From assembly GCF_041146795.1 (NCBI RefSeq), contig NC_135170.1:24546033-24610032 (forward strand): 64,000 nucleotides of DNA. The letters are read 5' to 3'. Shown here piece by piece: positions 44,101 to 56,100 of this stretch. Both the position numbers and the translations under genes were made by a program. The notes under the pieces are model-generated. The model was not told where the DNA came from and searched no databases. It worked only from the letters and a program-made list of their open reading frames with translations. Source of the stretch: Maylandia zebra. Lineage: Eukaryota; Chordata; Actinopteri; Cichliformes; Cichlidae. Within the stretch, counting starts at the first letter, position 1. Each line of letters starts with the position of its first letter.

Positions 44101-47100
44101 TTGCTTCCTTTTCCTCCTAATGTGCTATAGTGGCTCAGTGTACACTGTGTGAATAGCTTTTTTGTGTGTAGTGTGCAATACAGACTGCGTCGCATAAAAC
44201 TGTGCAGACGGAAACACCAGGGAAAACTGAGATCATTCAAACACTGTAGTGGCAGATGTAATAGCACAGTTTAAATCTCACAGCTATCAGAACACAGTTG
44301 TTTCCCATGAGGCCTGTTAGTGCGAATCCTGATGTAATTTTCAAAGTTAAATCTATTAGAACAAGTCTCTATGAGATAAAATGTACTCAACAACAAAGTT
44401 TCTTTCTCTGTGAATAAAAAACAAAACAAAACCTGAAAATAAGAATTATGTTTCTGATGTTCAGCTGTGTAAGAAAGTAAATACACTGGAGGGAGGAAAT
44501 AAAGACAGGCTTTGTGTATACGGTTTGAATAGTGGCATGCATTTATGTGTTCCCCCACAGCGTCCCACACAATGCACCCTACAATGTACATGACTAATGT
44601 ATATGGGTAGGTGGAAGTGCCTCAGTGCATTTGAATGTCTTCACAGTTGAACCATTGTCTCCCACTATTTCAGTGGAAGGACGACTGTGAGTGGATGACT
44701 AATCCCAGCGTGTTTCTTTGCGCCAGGAGTTTGAAAACACAGAGGGAGAGGAGTACCAGGCAGATCTCTCCGCCCTGGCCTCGCCTTCCTCCCAGAATGG
44801 CCCCGAGGTTTACATCCTTCCACTCACCGAGGTCTCCCTGCCTGTCTCCAAACAACCTGGCAGATCCAGTAAGAAACTGCACAACAGCATACACAAATAA
44901 CACTTCTAGGTGATGTATTGGAGTATTTGAACTATTAACTTGGGTTTGCTTGGTGTTTTTTTTTCAGTCCTCTTGACCTCCATTACTTCTTTTAAGCCAT
45001 TCTAAGAGATGTAACAAAGGCTACATTTCTCAAGTGGATTGTGGAACATCTCACTGGTTTTATTCGTGTAGAAGATATGAACTGAGCTAATTCTGCCAAG
45101 CTCAGTTGGCCTTCTTCATTTTTAGTCTTTTATTTGTTTCTTCTCCCTTACCCTGTGTCTCACTAAAAGAGCGATATGTAACTACTGTGCAACATATATA
45201 GAAATTGACCTGCTGCATAATTTCGCAAATGTAAAAAAAGGATCTGACCTAACCCCATTGCATGAGACTGCTACAGCAGTGTTTTCAACCCTCATCCTGC
45301 CAACATATTTAACATACATGGACTGATGTGACGAACAAACAAAGACGAAAAAAACCCAACAAAAAACAAAAACCCTGCAATTTACTCCAAGAGGCAAATA
45401 TAATAGCAAAATAATGATAATATCACACCTTATTGCTACTCAAAGCATTATTAGTTATATAAACAGTCACTGCCCAGAGCTCATAACCATACGAGAATGT
45501 AGGAACTTACACTGACCATTAAACTGATAGATTCACTAATATGCTCAGTGCCTGCAAAGAATTCTCCTATCTGTCAGTCTCCTCCTTCACTCTCCCTTCA
45601 TTCGTGTACAAACACTAAGATACCTTAAACTGCTGCACTTGGGGCAGCCGCTTGTTCTGAAGTGGAGTGGGCATTCCACCCTTTTCCAGCTGAGAACTAT
45701 GGCCTTAGACTTGGAGCTTCTAATTCTCATCCCAGCCATTTCACACTTGGCTGCAAACAGGCCAAGAACAAACTCAAAGGTGATGGCTCAATGAAGCCAG
45801 CAAAACCACATCATTTGCGAAAAACAGAAACGAGATCCTGAGACTACTGAACCTGACACCCTCCACCCCCCGGCTGCACCCAGAAATTCTGTCCATGAAC
45901 AGAATCGACCAACACCCACTGAAGCAAGTCTGACTTATTGCTGGAAATGTAAACCGACTCTAACTTCAGTTTAACAGAGACTGGAACTAGCAAAAAACAA
46001 ACACAAAATCCAGGCAGTTACACTGTAGCACCCAATTAGCCTCATGCTTTGCTCAGGGCATGTTGGCATGTGACAGGGGAAGCAAACAGTTTCTGCTTTC
46101 AGCAGCAAAGGTAACACCTTTTAGATTGTCCAGCCTAGCATTTGACAGTCACATCAGCAGATGGAGTTTTGCCCAGGGGGGGGGGTCATTGCTGCTCAGA
46201 TTGAGGCTTGCAATGCAACAGTATCAGCCCTCCTTTTCATATGTGGCAGGACCAGGGCATCTATCTGTCTCAGGTAGACATGTAGACGGCGATGTCTCCA
46301 ATGTTCTGATAAGATTCCATCTGGCAATGACATCTGAGTTTTTCTTCTTTAAAATCACTGCTAGAGTGCCTCCGCCTCTGTGAAAACTGTGTGATACTCC
46401 CATTTGAGACTCATGGCAAACATTGACTAAATAAATAGTTCTATTTAAAAAAAAACAAAAAACTGCTTAGGTGTAATTGGGGTCTCCTGAGACCCCAGAA
46501 CATATGTATTTTTAAAAAACACTAATTAAAGCAAAAAAGGGAAAACAGGGGCGTGGAATCATTAGGAACAAATTGCCTAAAAAAGTCATGAAAATACGAG
46601 AAAAAGTGAGATATGTCAAAGATTATGCTCTGTGATCTGCATGGAACCCAGGCAATGAGATGAGGGTTAAATCCATGTTCCAGCTCATGAATGCGGTTTG
46701 TTTTTTTCTGTTTTTATCATCTTATTTTAGAACAGTGTTTCATGTTATTTTGGTATTTTTAGTTGATAATTCTATATTTGTGTTATTTCACGACATTCTA
46801 CCTCAGACGTGGGATGCTCAAGTGCGGTTTCGCCTTGATGTGACGTGTATATATTTGTCGATCTCAGTGCAAGTCAGATCCTGGGTGCTCAAAGTGCCTC
46901 ACCCTGTATGACTCACTGGCTGTGTGCGCTGCACTGTGCTCAGCTAGAAGGGAGGTGAGTTGCTGCTCAGCGTCCCAGGATGTAAGCGTCAGCAATGATT
47001 GGACAAGGCAGCCTCAGGCTCACAGCCAATCACTATTCTCGCCTCTTTCCCCCATAGCTACTGCTGTATGATTGGTCCAGGTGTTGCAGGGTGAGGAATG

Positions 47101-50100
47101 GGTAAATGGCGAAAGGCGAGATCGTGAAAAGAGTGATATTGACTCCTTCCAGTGATTCAGAGGGAGAACACTCTATGACTCATTCCTCTTTATAAATAGT
47201 TGAACCTTTTGTACTATTGGATTTACTTTTTTACATGTATATTTCACACAATTAAGCACTGAAGATACACAGAATGTATATTTCCTTTAAAGTTGATATT
47301 TTCGGTTTTTCTGAATATATGTTTTACATTTGTTGTTACCCATACATAATCATCAGAAGCTCCTTCACGTGTCATAAACTGCCTACCCTCACACTAGCAT
47401 GCATGGGGTGAATGAATTATCCTCACTACTGGTAAGAAAATACCAGTAGTATATTTTATACACCAGGCATGGATGATATTTTCTATATGAACCCATACAT
47501 CAGTTTGAACACACAGCACAATGTTTGCCTTTAACCATCTGAGAGTTCTTCTTTTCCACTTGTTGCTCTAATCTTTTGTCTAACAGATCATGTCAAACTT
47601 TCAGACTCCCTATAGAAGCTCAAAGCTGACTCAAAGTCCATGTTTAAAGTGTTAGCATGTATTTTCAGTTGCATCTTTTCAAGAAATGCCAATAGTAGGA
47701 CAAGAATGCACACTCACGCTCATAAATTCCACATTTGGAATAATATGACTTCTTAATTTCTCTCTCTCTGTCGCTCTGTCGAGCAGGGGTAGTGGAGGCT
47801 TGGAGGCTGGGGTGGAGAAGTGTTGTTCTGTTATCACTGTGACACAACCTCTGTCCAGCGATCCAGTGGAGAATGGGCCTTGTGTGCCACTTTTGTGTGT
47901 GTGTGTGTCTGCAAGTGTGTGTTTGGTGCACTGGGTACCAGGAGACACTGTGAATGTGTGTGTGAGTGAGCGAACCAAACAATGGGCCTGTTTTAAACCG
48001 GCTGGGCAGTGGGGGAGCATAAGGCCTGGCTAAAACGTCCATGGAACGCGCAAGCGGAGGACTGGCATTATGAGGAGAATACAGTGAGGGGTCTGTGACA
48101 GAATGAGGAAAGACAGGGGAAGGGTGGTGGCATGCACCAGGACCTAAGAGCAGAGAGATAGGGGTGGTGAATGCGTATGACAGAGGTCTTTTTTTGTGGA
48201 CAGAGCAGTGTTTGTGTCATGTTTGGCTGAGGAATGCTGCTGTCCTGGGTGATAGGGGGGCATTATGGGGGCCTTATGTCACTCCTGGGTGTCTTGAAGC
48301 TGCACATAGAGGTGGCGTGTCAAACGGCACACAACCAACATACATGACAGTCACATCAGGCGGGATACATGACCAGAAGCAAGGGCAGAAATCTCATCTC
48401 ATCTTTTTTTTTTTTGTTCAGTAGATCGGACTTAAAGATTGTCTGCTCTTCTGTGTACTGTAGCTGGAAGCCTATATAGGAAGCAGGGATTTCGGCCTTT
48501 GCTCGACAGCTGGAGAGCTTTAGATGAGGACAGTATGTGTTTTTCTATGTGTCCCAGTTGGAGGATGAGCTCGGTGGAGACGGGGAGAGGCAACGCGGTG
48601 AGCTTGTTCAGCTGTGCAAGGGCTCGGAGGGTTAAATCCTGCCGAGGCGCTCACACACACACTGTGACCGTGGGCTCCTTCTCACATACACACAATGAGG
48701 CTAAGTTGCCTGGGGCTGGGGCCGGGGCCACGGGCTCTTGGTTCTCACACTCTGAACCAGTACTTCATCTCAGCCTGGGACTCGGACTCAGTCGCTGTGA
48801 CGGTGCTCAGAGTGGCTGGCCGCTCCGCTGCTCCATCATCATCGTCCTTTCAACATCTTCATACTTAAAATATGAAGATCCATGGAGGTATTTGATTTTG
48901 TGCATAAGATGGATGATTTGTAGAATTATGGTGTTGCTGCAATTTGTGTCGTGACAAAAAAATTCTTTGTTCTTAAAGGACACTTTAATTTATATGGAAA
49001 GTAAAACATTTATTTGGCTTCAGGCAAGCTTCTCTTCAGTAAATGTGACATTTTATTTAGGAAATGTATTCTTTTGCTCAGAGAGGTTTCTGTATTTTTG
49101 CCTTATCTGTGTTTTCAGTTTTCTTTTTCTCTGCTGTGGAGCTCAGCTTCTTTTTGTTTCTGCAGAGAGCATTCTTAACTTTCGATTTTTCGCGTTTACC
49201 TCGTTCAGTGCGTTGAAAATTGTTCTTGTAAGATTCCTTTTCTTTTAGTCACTTCCTTGATGCTAAAGCCGTCATTTTCTTCCTGTCTGAGAGTAATCTT
49301 ACTGTATGTCTTTCTTATTGCTCTTTTCCAGTCCAACTGCTGAAATCATCAGACCTTGGACGCCACAGTCTGCTCTATCTGAAGGAGATTGGAAATGGCT
49401 GGTTTGGCAAGGTAAAACTTTTATTTAGTTCTGAAAGCATACACTCAGTCAGTTTTTAGATAGAGGGATTTTAAACACCTTTGCACTCAATATTACTATT
49501 TTAATATTCTAGTTTAAACAGCAGCTTCCTTACTATAATACGTGGTTTTTAAAATGTGTTCTACTCTTATATTGAATGCTCCAGTGAGGCTAATTCGATC
49601 GGGGAGTTTATTCCACAGGGGAAGAGTTGAAATACACAGCCACATTAGATTCCCTACATTTTACCTTGCTTCCTGGATTGTTTCGCACACTATTTCCATT
49701 CCTAGTTTATGTTTACTTTGGTTTCTAAATCTACAGTTTATCGATGCTGGCTAAATCTTGCAGGTTCTGCTGGGCGAGGTCAATGCAGGCCTCAGCACCA
49801 CGCAGGTGGTGGTGAAGGAGCTGAAGGCCAGTGCCAGTGTCCAGGACCAGATGCAATTTCTTGAAGAGGTCCAGCCATACCGGTCAGTTTTATCAAACTT
49901 CAGAAACTCCACACGTTTTTATTTTATTACCGGTATGGTTTTTGCACAATCATACCTTCTAAAATTGTCTCACAGGACCCTCCAGCACCCTGCCCTCTTG
50001 CAGTGCTTGGCACAATGTACAGAGGTTACTCCTTTTCTGTTGGTCATGGAGTTTTGCCCTATGGTAAGACACATTTTAATGACCAACTTTGTTTGTTCAG

Positions 50101-53100
50101 TCCTTCATATATATTTTTTTAAATTTCTTTGTTTAGTTTTGTTTGCAGAATTAAAGAAAAGTCAGTGTGTCTCATGTTCTCATATTTTTTCCCCTCTTAG
50201 GGTGATCTGAAGAGTTACCTCCACAGCTGTCAAGTAGCTGATTCTGAGACACCTGACCCGTTGATCCTCCAGAGAATGGCATGTGACATTGCTTCAGGGC
50301 TTCTGCACCTTCACAAAAACAACTTCATCCACAGGTACGTGTGTCAGTCCCGCTTCCTTTACCTTCTGCAATTTGAGCTTTAAAAGGAAGAATCTACTTG
50401 AATGGTTTGTGCGCCACCTGTTGGTCTCTCCTGGCAACAACATCCTGGTGCTGCCTGAGTAGTTGTCACAAACTCCAGCATCAGTGATTTTGTTGCTGGG
50501 GGCGAGCCCCTCTCGCTCTCACTCCACCATCCATGCAGTGGTGGTGGCCATAGCAACCAATTAGTGACTGCCAGGCTGAAAGCTCCCATTGTGGAGGAGG
50601 TGAGATTCCACTTACTGACTTAATTGTGAGTGTGTTTACGCACTTAGGTGATATGTATGTTACTCTAATTGTATAATTCTGTCATTTATCACTGAATTTT
50701 AACTGACAACATTACTGTATGTTGCTGTAAAAAAAGAAGTGCCAACATTCTAGTGCAGGTTAAAAGAAAAATCACACAGACTCTTCTCAAGACACTTCAG
50801 CTGCAATTTTTTAAACTAGATCGGATCCCAAGAGAAACATTTTTTTAAACATAAAAATACCAAAAAGTTAAATTATTAAGGAACAGGCTTAGACTGTAAC
50901 ACACACATGGACAGAGAGTTAATTAGGGGAAAACAATAACAACTACATTGTTGCACATAGTGCGTCTTTCTGAATAAAAGTGGCATTGTTTTATCTCTCT
51001 ATTTAACAGTTTTGGGGGGTTGGTTGTTTTTTATTTTCAACAGTGACCTGGCCTTGCGAAACTGCCTCCTAACATCAGAAATGTCAGTTAAGATTGGAGA
51101 CTATGGACTTTCCCACAGTCGGTACAAGGTCAGTCTTTTGAAATATCTGTAATTTTTAAAGACTGCTAGTAATGCTCCTAGTACTCAATATCTCTTTTTA
51201 ATTCTGTAGGATGACTATTATATAACACAAGACCAGATTTGGGTACCCCTGCGCTGGATTGCACCTGAACTCATAGATGAGGTCCATGGAAATCTGTTGG
51301 TTGTTGACCAAACCAAAAGCAGCAACATATGGTGAGTTATGTAAAGGGAGAGAAATGCAAGCTTTTATTGCAGATTATCGAAGCTACAGTTCGAGTTCAC
51401 ACATACTTAAGGCAAGCCGTCTGAAGGGTTACCGAATGAGTGGAACAGTTTGTTTGGAAAGTTTTTCTATCTGGAATATGTGAAGTGACCAACCTAAAAT
51501 ATTTCTTTGTGTGTTTCAGGTCATTTGGAGTGACTTTGTGGGAGTTGTTTGAGCTGGGAAACCAGCCGTATAGACACTATTCTGACAGACAGGTCTTGAC
51601 ATATGCTGTGAAGGAACAGCAGCTTAAACTACCCAAACCCCAGCTCCAGTTCCCCTTGGCTGACCGCTGGTAAGACATCCACACATAACTACACTCAGGA
51701 GAACCTACTGTACATACAGTGAATACTGACACTCAGAAAAGACTAGTAGCTTATACATTAGTGATGCCACACAAAATAGATTCTAGATGCTGGTAAGCCT
51801 TCAGTTCAAACTGACCAATGAGTTTCTAACAACCTTATTTTTCCCGTTTTATATCTTTTTTATTTATTTTGATACAAGTCCATTGTAGCAACATTTGTCT
51901 TTGCTACCAAGGGCAGATGATCAATACTCTCCCTATTCTTTATGATCCCCTTGGCATCGACCAGATCCGAATCACCTCATTCATCTTTACCTGGGAAGCC
52001 TGCCAGATATTGTTTTTTATTTATTTTTTATTTCAAAACTGCTCCCTAAGGAATTAAACTATTTGGTACAAACACTGAGAAGCCACACAGATGCACAAAG
52101 AAAAGCATAAACATCTTCTAACTGTGTCAGCATCTCCACTGCACCTCCTTCATATACTATGCTGTATATGCTATTGACTAGTGCAGTAAATAAGTGCTAG
52201 GTGTTGCTATAAAGTGCTGACTTTGAAGTTCTCCTTATATTACCTTTTTTTTAAATGTTGCTTCTGAACTTTTCTCCTTTTTTTAACAAAAATATCTTAG
52301 GATACCAATAAGTGTTTTCCAGCCTGAAGGTGTGTGTGGTCTTTTCGGTCCCTCTTCTCCGTTCAGGTACGAGGTAATGCAGTTCTGCTGGCTGCAGCCA
52401 GAGCTGAGACCCAGCAGTGAGGAAGTACACCTTCTGGTCACATACTTGTGTGCCAAAGGCTCCAGTGAAGCTGAGGAAGACTTTGAGCAACGCTGGAATG
52501 CCTTGAGACCCAATTTGCTTGGCAGCACCTCTCACACAGCTACATCCACAGCTCTAGTTCTAACCCCTACACCAGCCTCAGCTGATGCCCCTAATACAGA
52601 CCAAACTCAAGCAGTGGAGCTGGCCTCCTCTGCTTCATCCTCCTTCCCCCTCTTGGAGCACTTCTCTGACAGCTTCCACTCTGACACAGGTGATGACCTA
52701 CTGACTGTCACAGAGACCAGCCACGGTCTCAACTTTGAATACAAATGGGAGCAGGCCCGAGCTGAGCAACCCTACTGCTCCTCCTCCACCAGTGGTCCAC
52801 TGGGCCAAGGGAACCCACATTACCAGGATATCTACTATTCAAGCAAGGGAAGCACCACAGGGGGCTGCAAGACTGATAGCCTTACCTCAAGCATGTCCCC
52901 ATCCTATTATGAACCCCAACACCCGAGTGTGGTTCCAGTATTGAGTGCCCACAGCCCCTCAGTCAGCAGTGAGTACTACATTCGCATAGAGGAACCAGTA
53001 GAGTGTAACATTAACCTGGATGACAGCATTGTGGACTACAGCCCAGGATTAGAAGTCAGTGACAGCAGATTGTTATCTGAGAGTGAAACTTGTTCAACCA

Positions 53101-56100
53101 CAGCACAACCCAGCGCATACTGGTCTACTGCTGATAACATCAAATCCACTGCCTATGACTCTGATTCAAGTCCCACTAGCCAGCTAACCAGGGAACCACT
53201 GCTCAGACACATATACAGCACCAGCCCCCCACAATTAGGCCACTCCCAAAATTGCCTTTCGTCCAATCTCAATGACTCTGCAGAAAGGCCAGCAGAGTCT
53301 AAGGAGCAGTTAGAGAACCCACGCAGTTTATCACAAGCAGTCAGTAGCCCCAGCTTAGGGTTCTGTGATCCCTACCTTGAAGCAAACACAAATCATAGCA
53401 CAGTTAATGAAAGCTGCCATAATATGGTAGGTCATCTTAGAAAGAGACCATCTATTGTTAACCACATCGGAATTGATGCAGGAACTGCTGACGGCGTGCT
53501 TTTGGGTCAACAGAGAAGTGGAGAAATCGAGGATGACCTTTTCTCCGAGGGAGAGGCCACAAACTGGATCTCAAACCATTCTGCAAACAATAACAGCCTG
53601 AGCTTTGACACAAGGCAGACAGGCAGTGGAAGTGACAGCTGTCTGGATCTGCAGTATACCAGTCAGTCAAACACAACTGAATTATGGTCTTTAACCAAAG
53701 TTTCCACCAGAACTTTCCACAGCTCCAGATCTTGTGATGCCTCAGAAGGAGGAGGAAGAGGATCTGACTGTAATAGTTGTAGCAAACCAACTGATTTAGG
53801 CTCATACATTCACTTATGCCACCAAGAAAAAGAGGAAGATGCCTTTCAAGTGGAAAGGAACACAACTAAAGATAATGTGCAAAGTACCAATTCTCTCACA
53901 GATGCAAGAATAAATACCAGAGATAGAGAGGGTGGAAAATATGAAACGCAATCATTTCTTTATGGAGAGAGAACGTATCCTGCAATGATACCTGAGGCAA
54001 GCCACATAAAATCACCATCCTCTTTTAGGAAGCCTCAGGCTAGTCAAGCAGGGCAACTGTCAGATAAGCAGAGAAGTAAGATGTGGGAGGGCATTTCGAC
54101 AGGAGTATCTTTTGATCTGAGCGACAAGAAGCTAAACTATGCAGAGACACCTGAGAGAAGCAGAACATTAGATAGAGGAGTTGGCGTAAGAGACTCCAGC
54201 ATATGCCTGGTTGAACTTGGTGACTACAGTGAGGAAGAAGATGACATTACAGATATTACTTCAGGGATCTTTGCAGACTTCAACCTCGACTATGCTGAGA
54301 TAGAGGAGGAAGAGCTCAGCCCGCAGAAGAAGCCAGAGACAGCTGGTGACTCTTTAGACACCAACAACATGTTTTCATCAATGGCAAGCCCCTTAAGCCC
54401 TGATCCCTTCAATATCCCAGTCCTGCCCAAATCACTGGATAGCGGCTATGACACAGAGAACAACGAATCTCCAGAGTTTATTTTTAAAGAGCTTGGAGAT
54501 CCCCTGGGTGGTGAGAGGAGCCCTAGGCTGGGCGGAGAATCCGAGCTTGTTTTGCAGGTGGGTTTAGGACAAGGGGTCTGCACTTCCACAAGCAACTCAG
54601 AGGTACAGTTAAAAAGTCTAACCGAGAAGAACCCCTACAGGGACTCAGCCTATTTTTCTGACTATGATGAGAGGAGTCCCCAAGAGGACGGCAGTAAGTT
54701 CTTTGCAGGTCCACGTAACTGTCACCCCCCTGCTGAGAAACCAAGCCTTTTAGGAAATAATCATGCTGTAGAAAAGAAGTTTGCTAATGGGGAAACTTTA
54801 ACAAATCTGAGACACATCAAAAGTTGTGCTTTGGTGAATCTCTCAGAGGCTGACAATAGTTCACCCCATTCTCTTCCCACCCCTGGGTTGTCTATGCTGT
54901 CACCATTTCCTCCACAGATGGGTGGCTGCCTGACCAAAGAGACCGCCCCTGCAGATGATGATCTTGGGTTGGAGACAGAGCACTCAGAAGACGAACCTTC
55001 CACAGAGCTTAACCCCGCCACTGGATCTCAGCCAAATTCCACTGTCCAGGATGCCCGGGAAGACGGGAGCAGGAGAGAAGACTGCTCCAATTCCCAGTCA
55101 TTGCATACTGGCTCCACCATAACCAACAATGACAATGACGAGTCCCCCAAAGAAAATGAACATGGTGATGGCTCCACAGAGGAGGAGGAGCTACCCGAAT
55201 TCAGTCATGTCAACGAGGAGACAGACGACAGAGGGGATGGTGTGAGAATAAATGAGGAAGAATTTGAGGACATAGATGCAGAGGAATGTGACTCACAAGA
55301 CAGTTTGTGTGGAGAATCCAATGGTCCTCTTGACCTGTCCACTTCCTCATCATTGCTGGAGCTTTGTGGAGAGAATGTAAGAGCTCCACTGGAGGAGGCA
55401 GAGGATGAAGATGACTCGGATGATAGCGATTCTGATGAAGAGCTGAGGACCTACAACATTCAAGATGAAGACAGTGAGGAGAGTGAGGAGGATTTCACCA
55501 CAGTGCCGGTGGTGGTGAGTGACTGCAGCAGGGCTAGACACCTCCGCAGCCTCCTGAAGATGCCCGGCCTGCTCACCGAATCCTTCTGTGAGGAGTTGGA
55601 GAGGAAGAAAAAAGCGGTGTCTTTTTTTGATGATGTCACAGTGTTCCTTTTTGACCAGGTACAATATTTTAATAGGTCAACGTTGTACAAACTGGGGAGA
55701 TTATTATATTAAATTAAATCACTTAATTGGTTTTCATGCCTTCCAGGAGAGCCCCACAGGAGAGCTGGCCGACTATTCCTTCTCAACAGAAGTAGAGGCC
55801 AGTGGAGAGGAAACATCAGAGACAAAAAACTTTGACCAGCAGCCCCAACCTGACCCTGAACTTGAAGCTCAGTCACATGAATCACCCTGTGTTTCTAAAC
55901 AAACAGATGGAAACAAATCAGAAGAGGGTGAGGATGTAATATGTTGCAAAGAATAAGCCTCACTTTTTTTCTCACTGCATTTAACAAAGCGATTATGACT
56001 TCCTGTGTGCATTCAGGTGGGAACTGCGAATTGGAAGATGACCTGTCCTTTGAGCCCTGTCCATCCTCACCTGTCACCACACTTGAGCCCGCGTTAACAC

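Larger units (their letters stand above)
40808..44726 (+). other. aatk intron 2
   Basis: This holds a Tc1 remnant (41.1 kb), a LINE/SINE-type tail (41.5 kb), a perfect inverted repeat (42.16 kb) and a CA-rich run near 43.3 kb. I see no other gene. Confidence 0.6.

Noticed and set aside
46470..46500. Short palindrome GGGGTCTC-CT-GAGACCCC
   Set aside because: Eight-bp arms with no flanking duplication or coding sequence; too little to call an element.
47665..48042. Two overlapping minus-strand frames of 113-125 codons
   Set aside because: They are driven by a GT/CA microsatellite (His-Thr repeats) in aatk intron 3; no splice or domain support.
48439..48954. 171-codon plus-strand frame in aatk intron 3
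   Set aside because: It contains CA-repeat-encoded HTHT stretches, lacks similarity to aatk and is not needed for the in-frame exon chain.
53458..53865. 135-codon minus-strand frame
   Set aside because: It is a shadow frame antisense to the large aatk exon.
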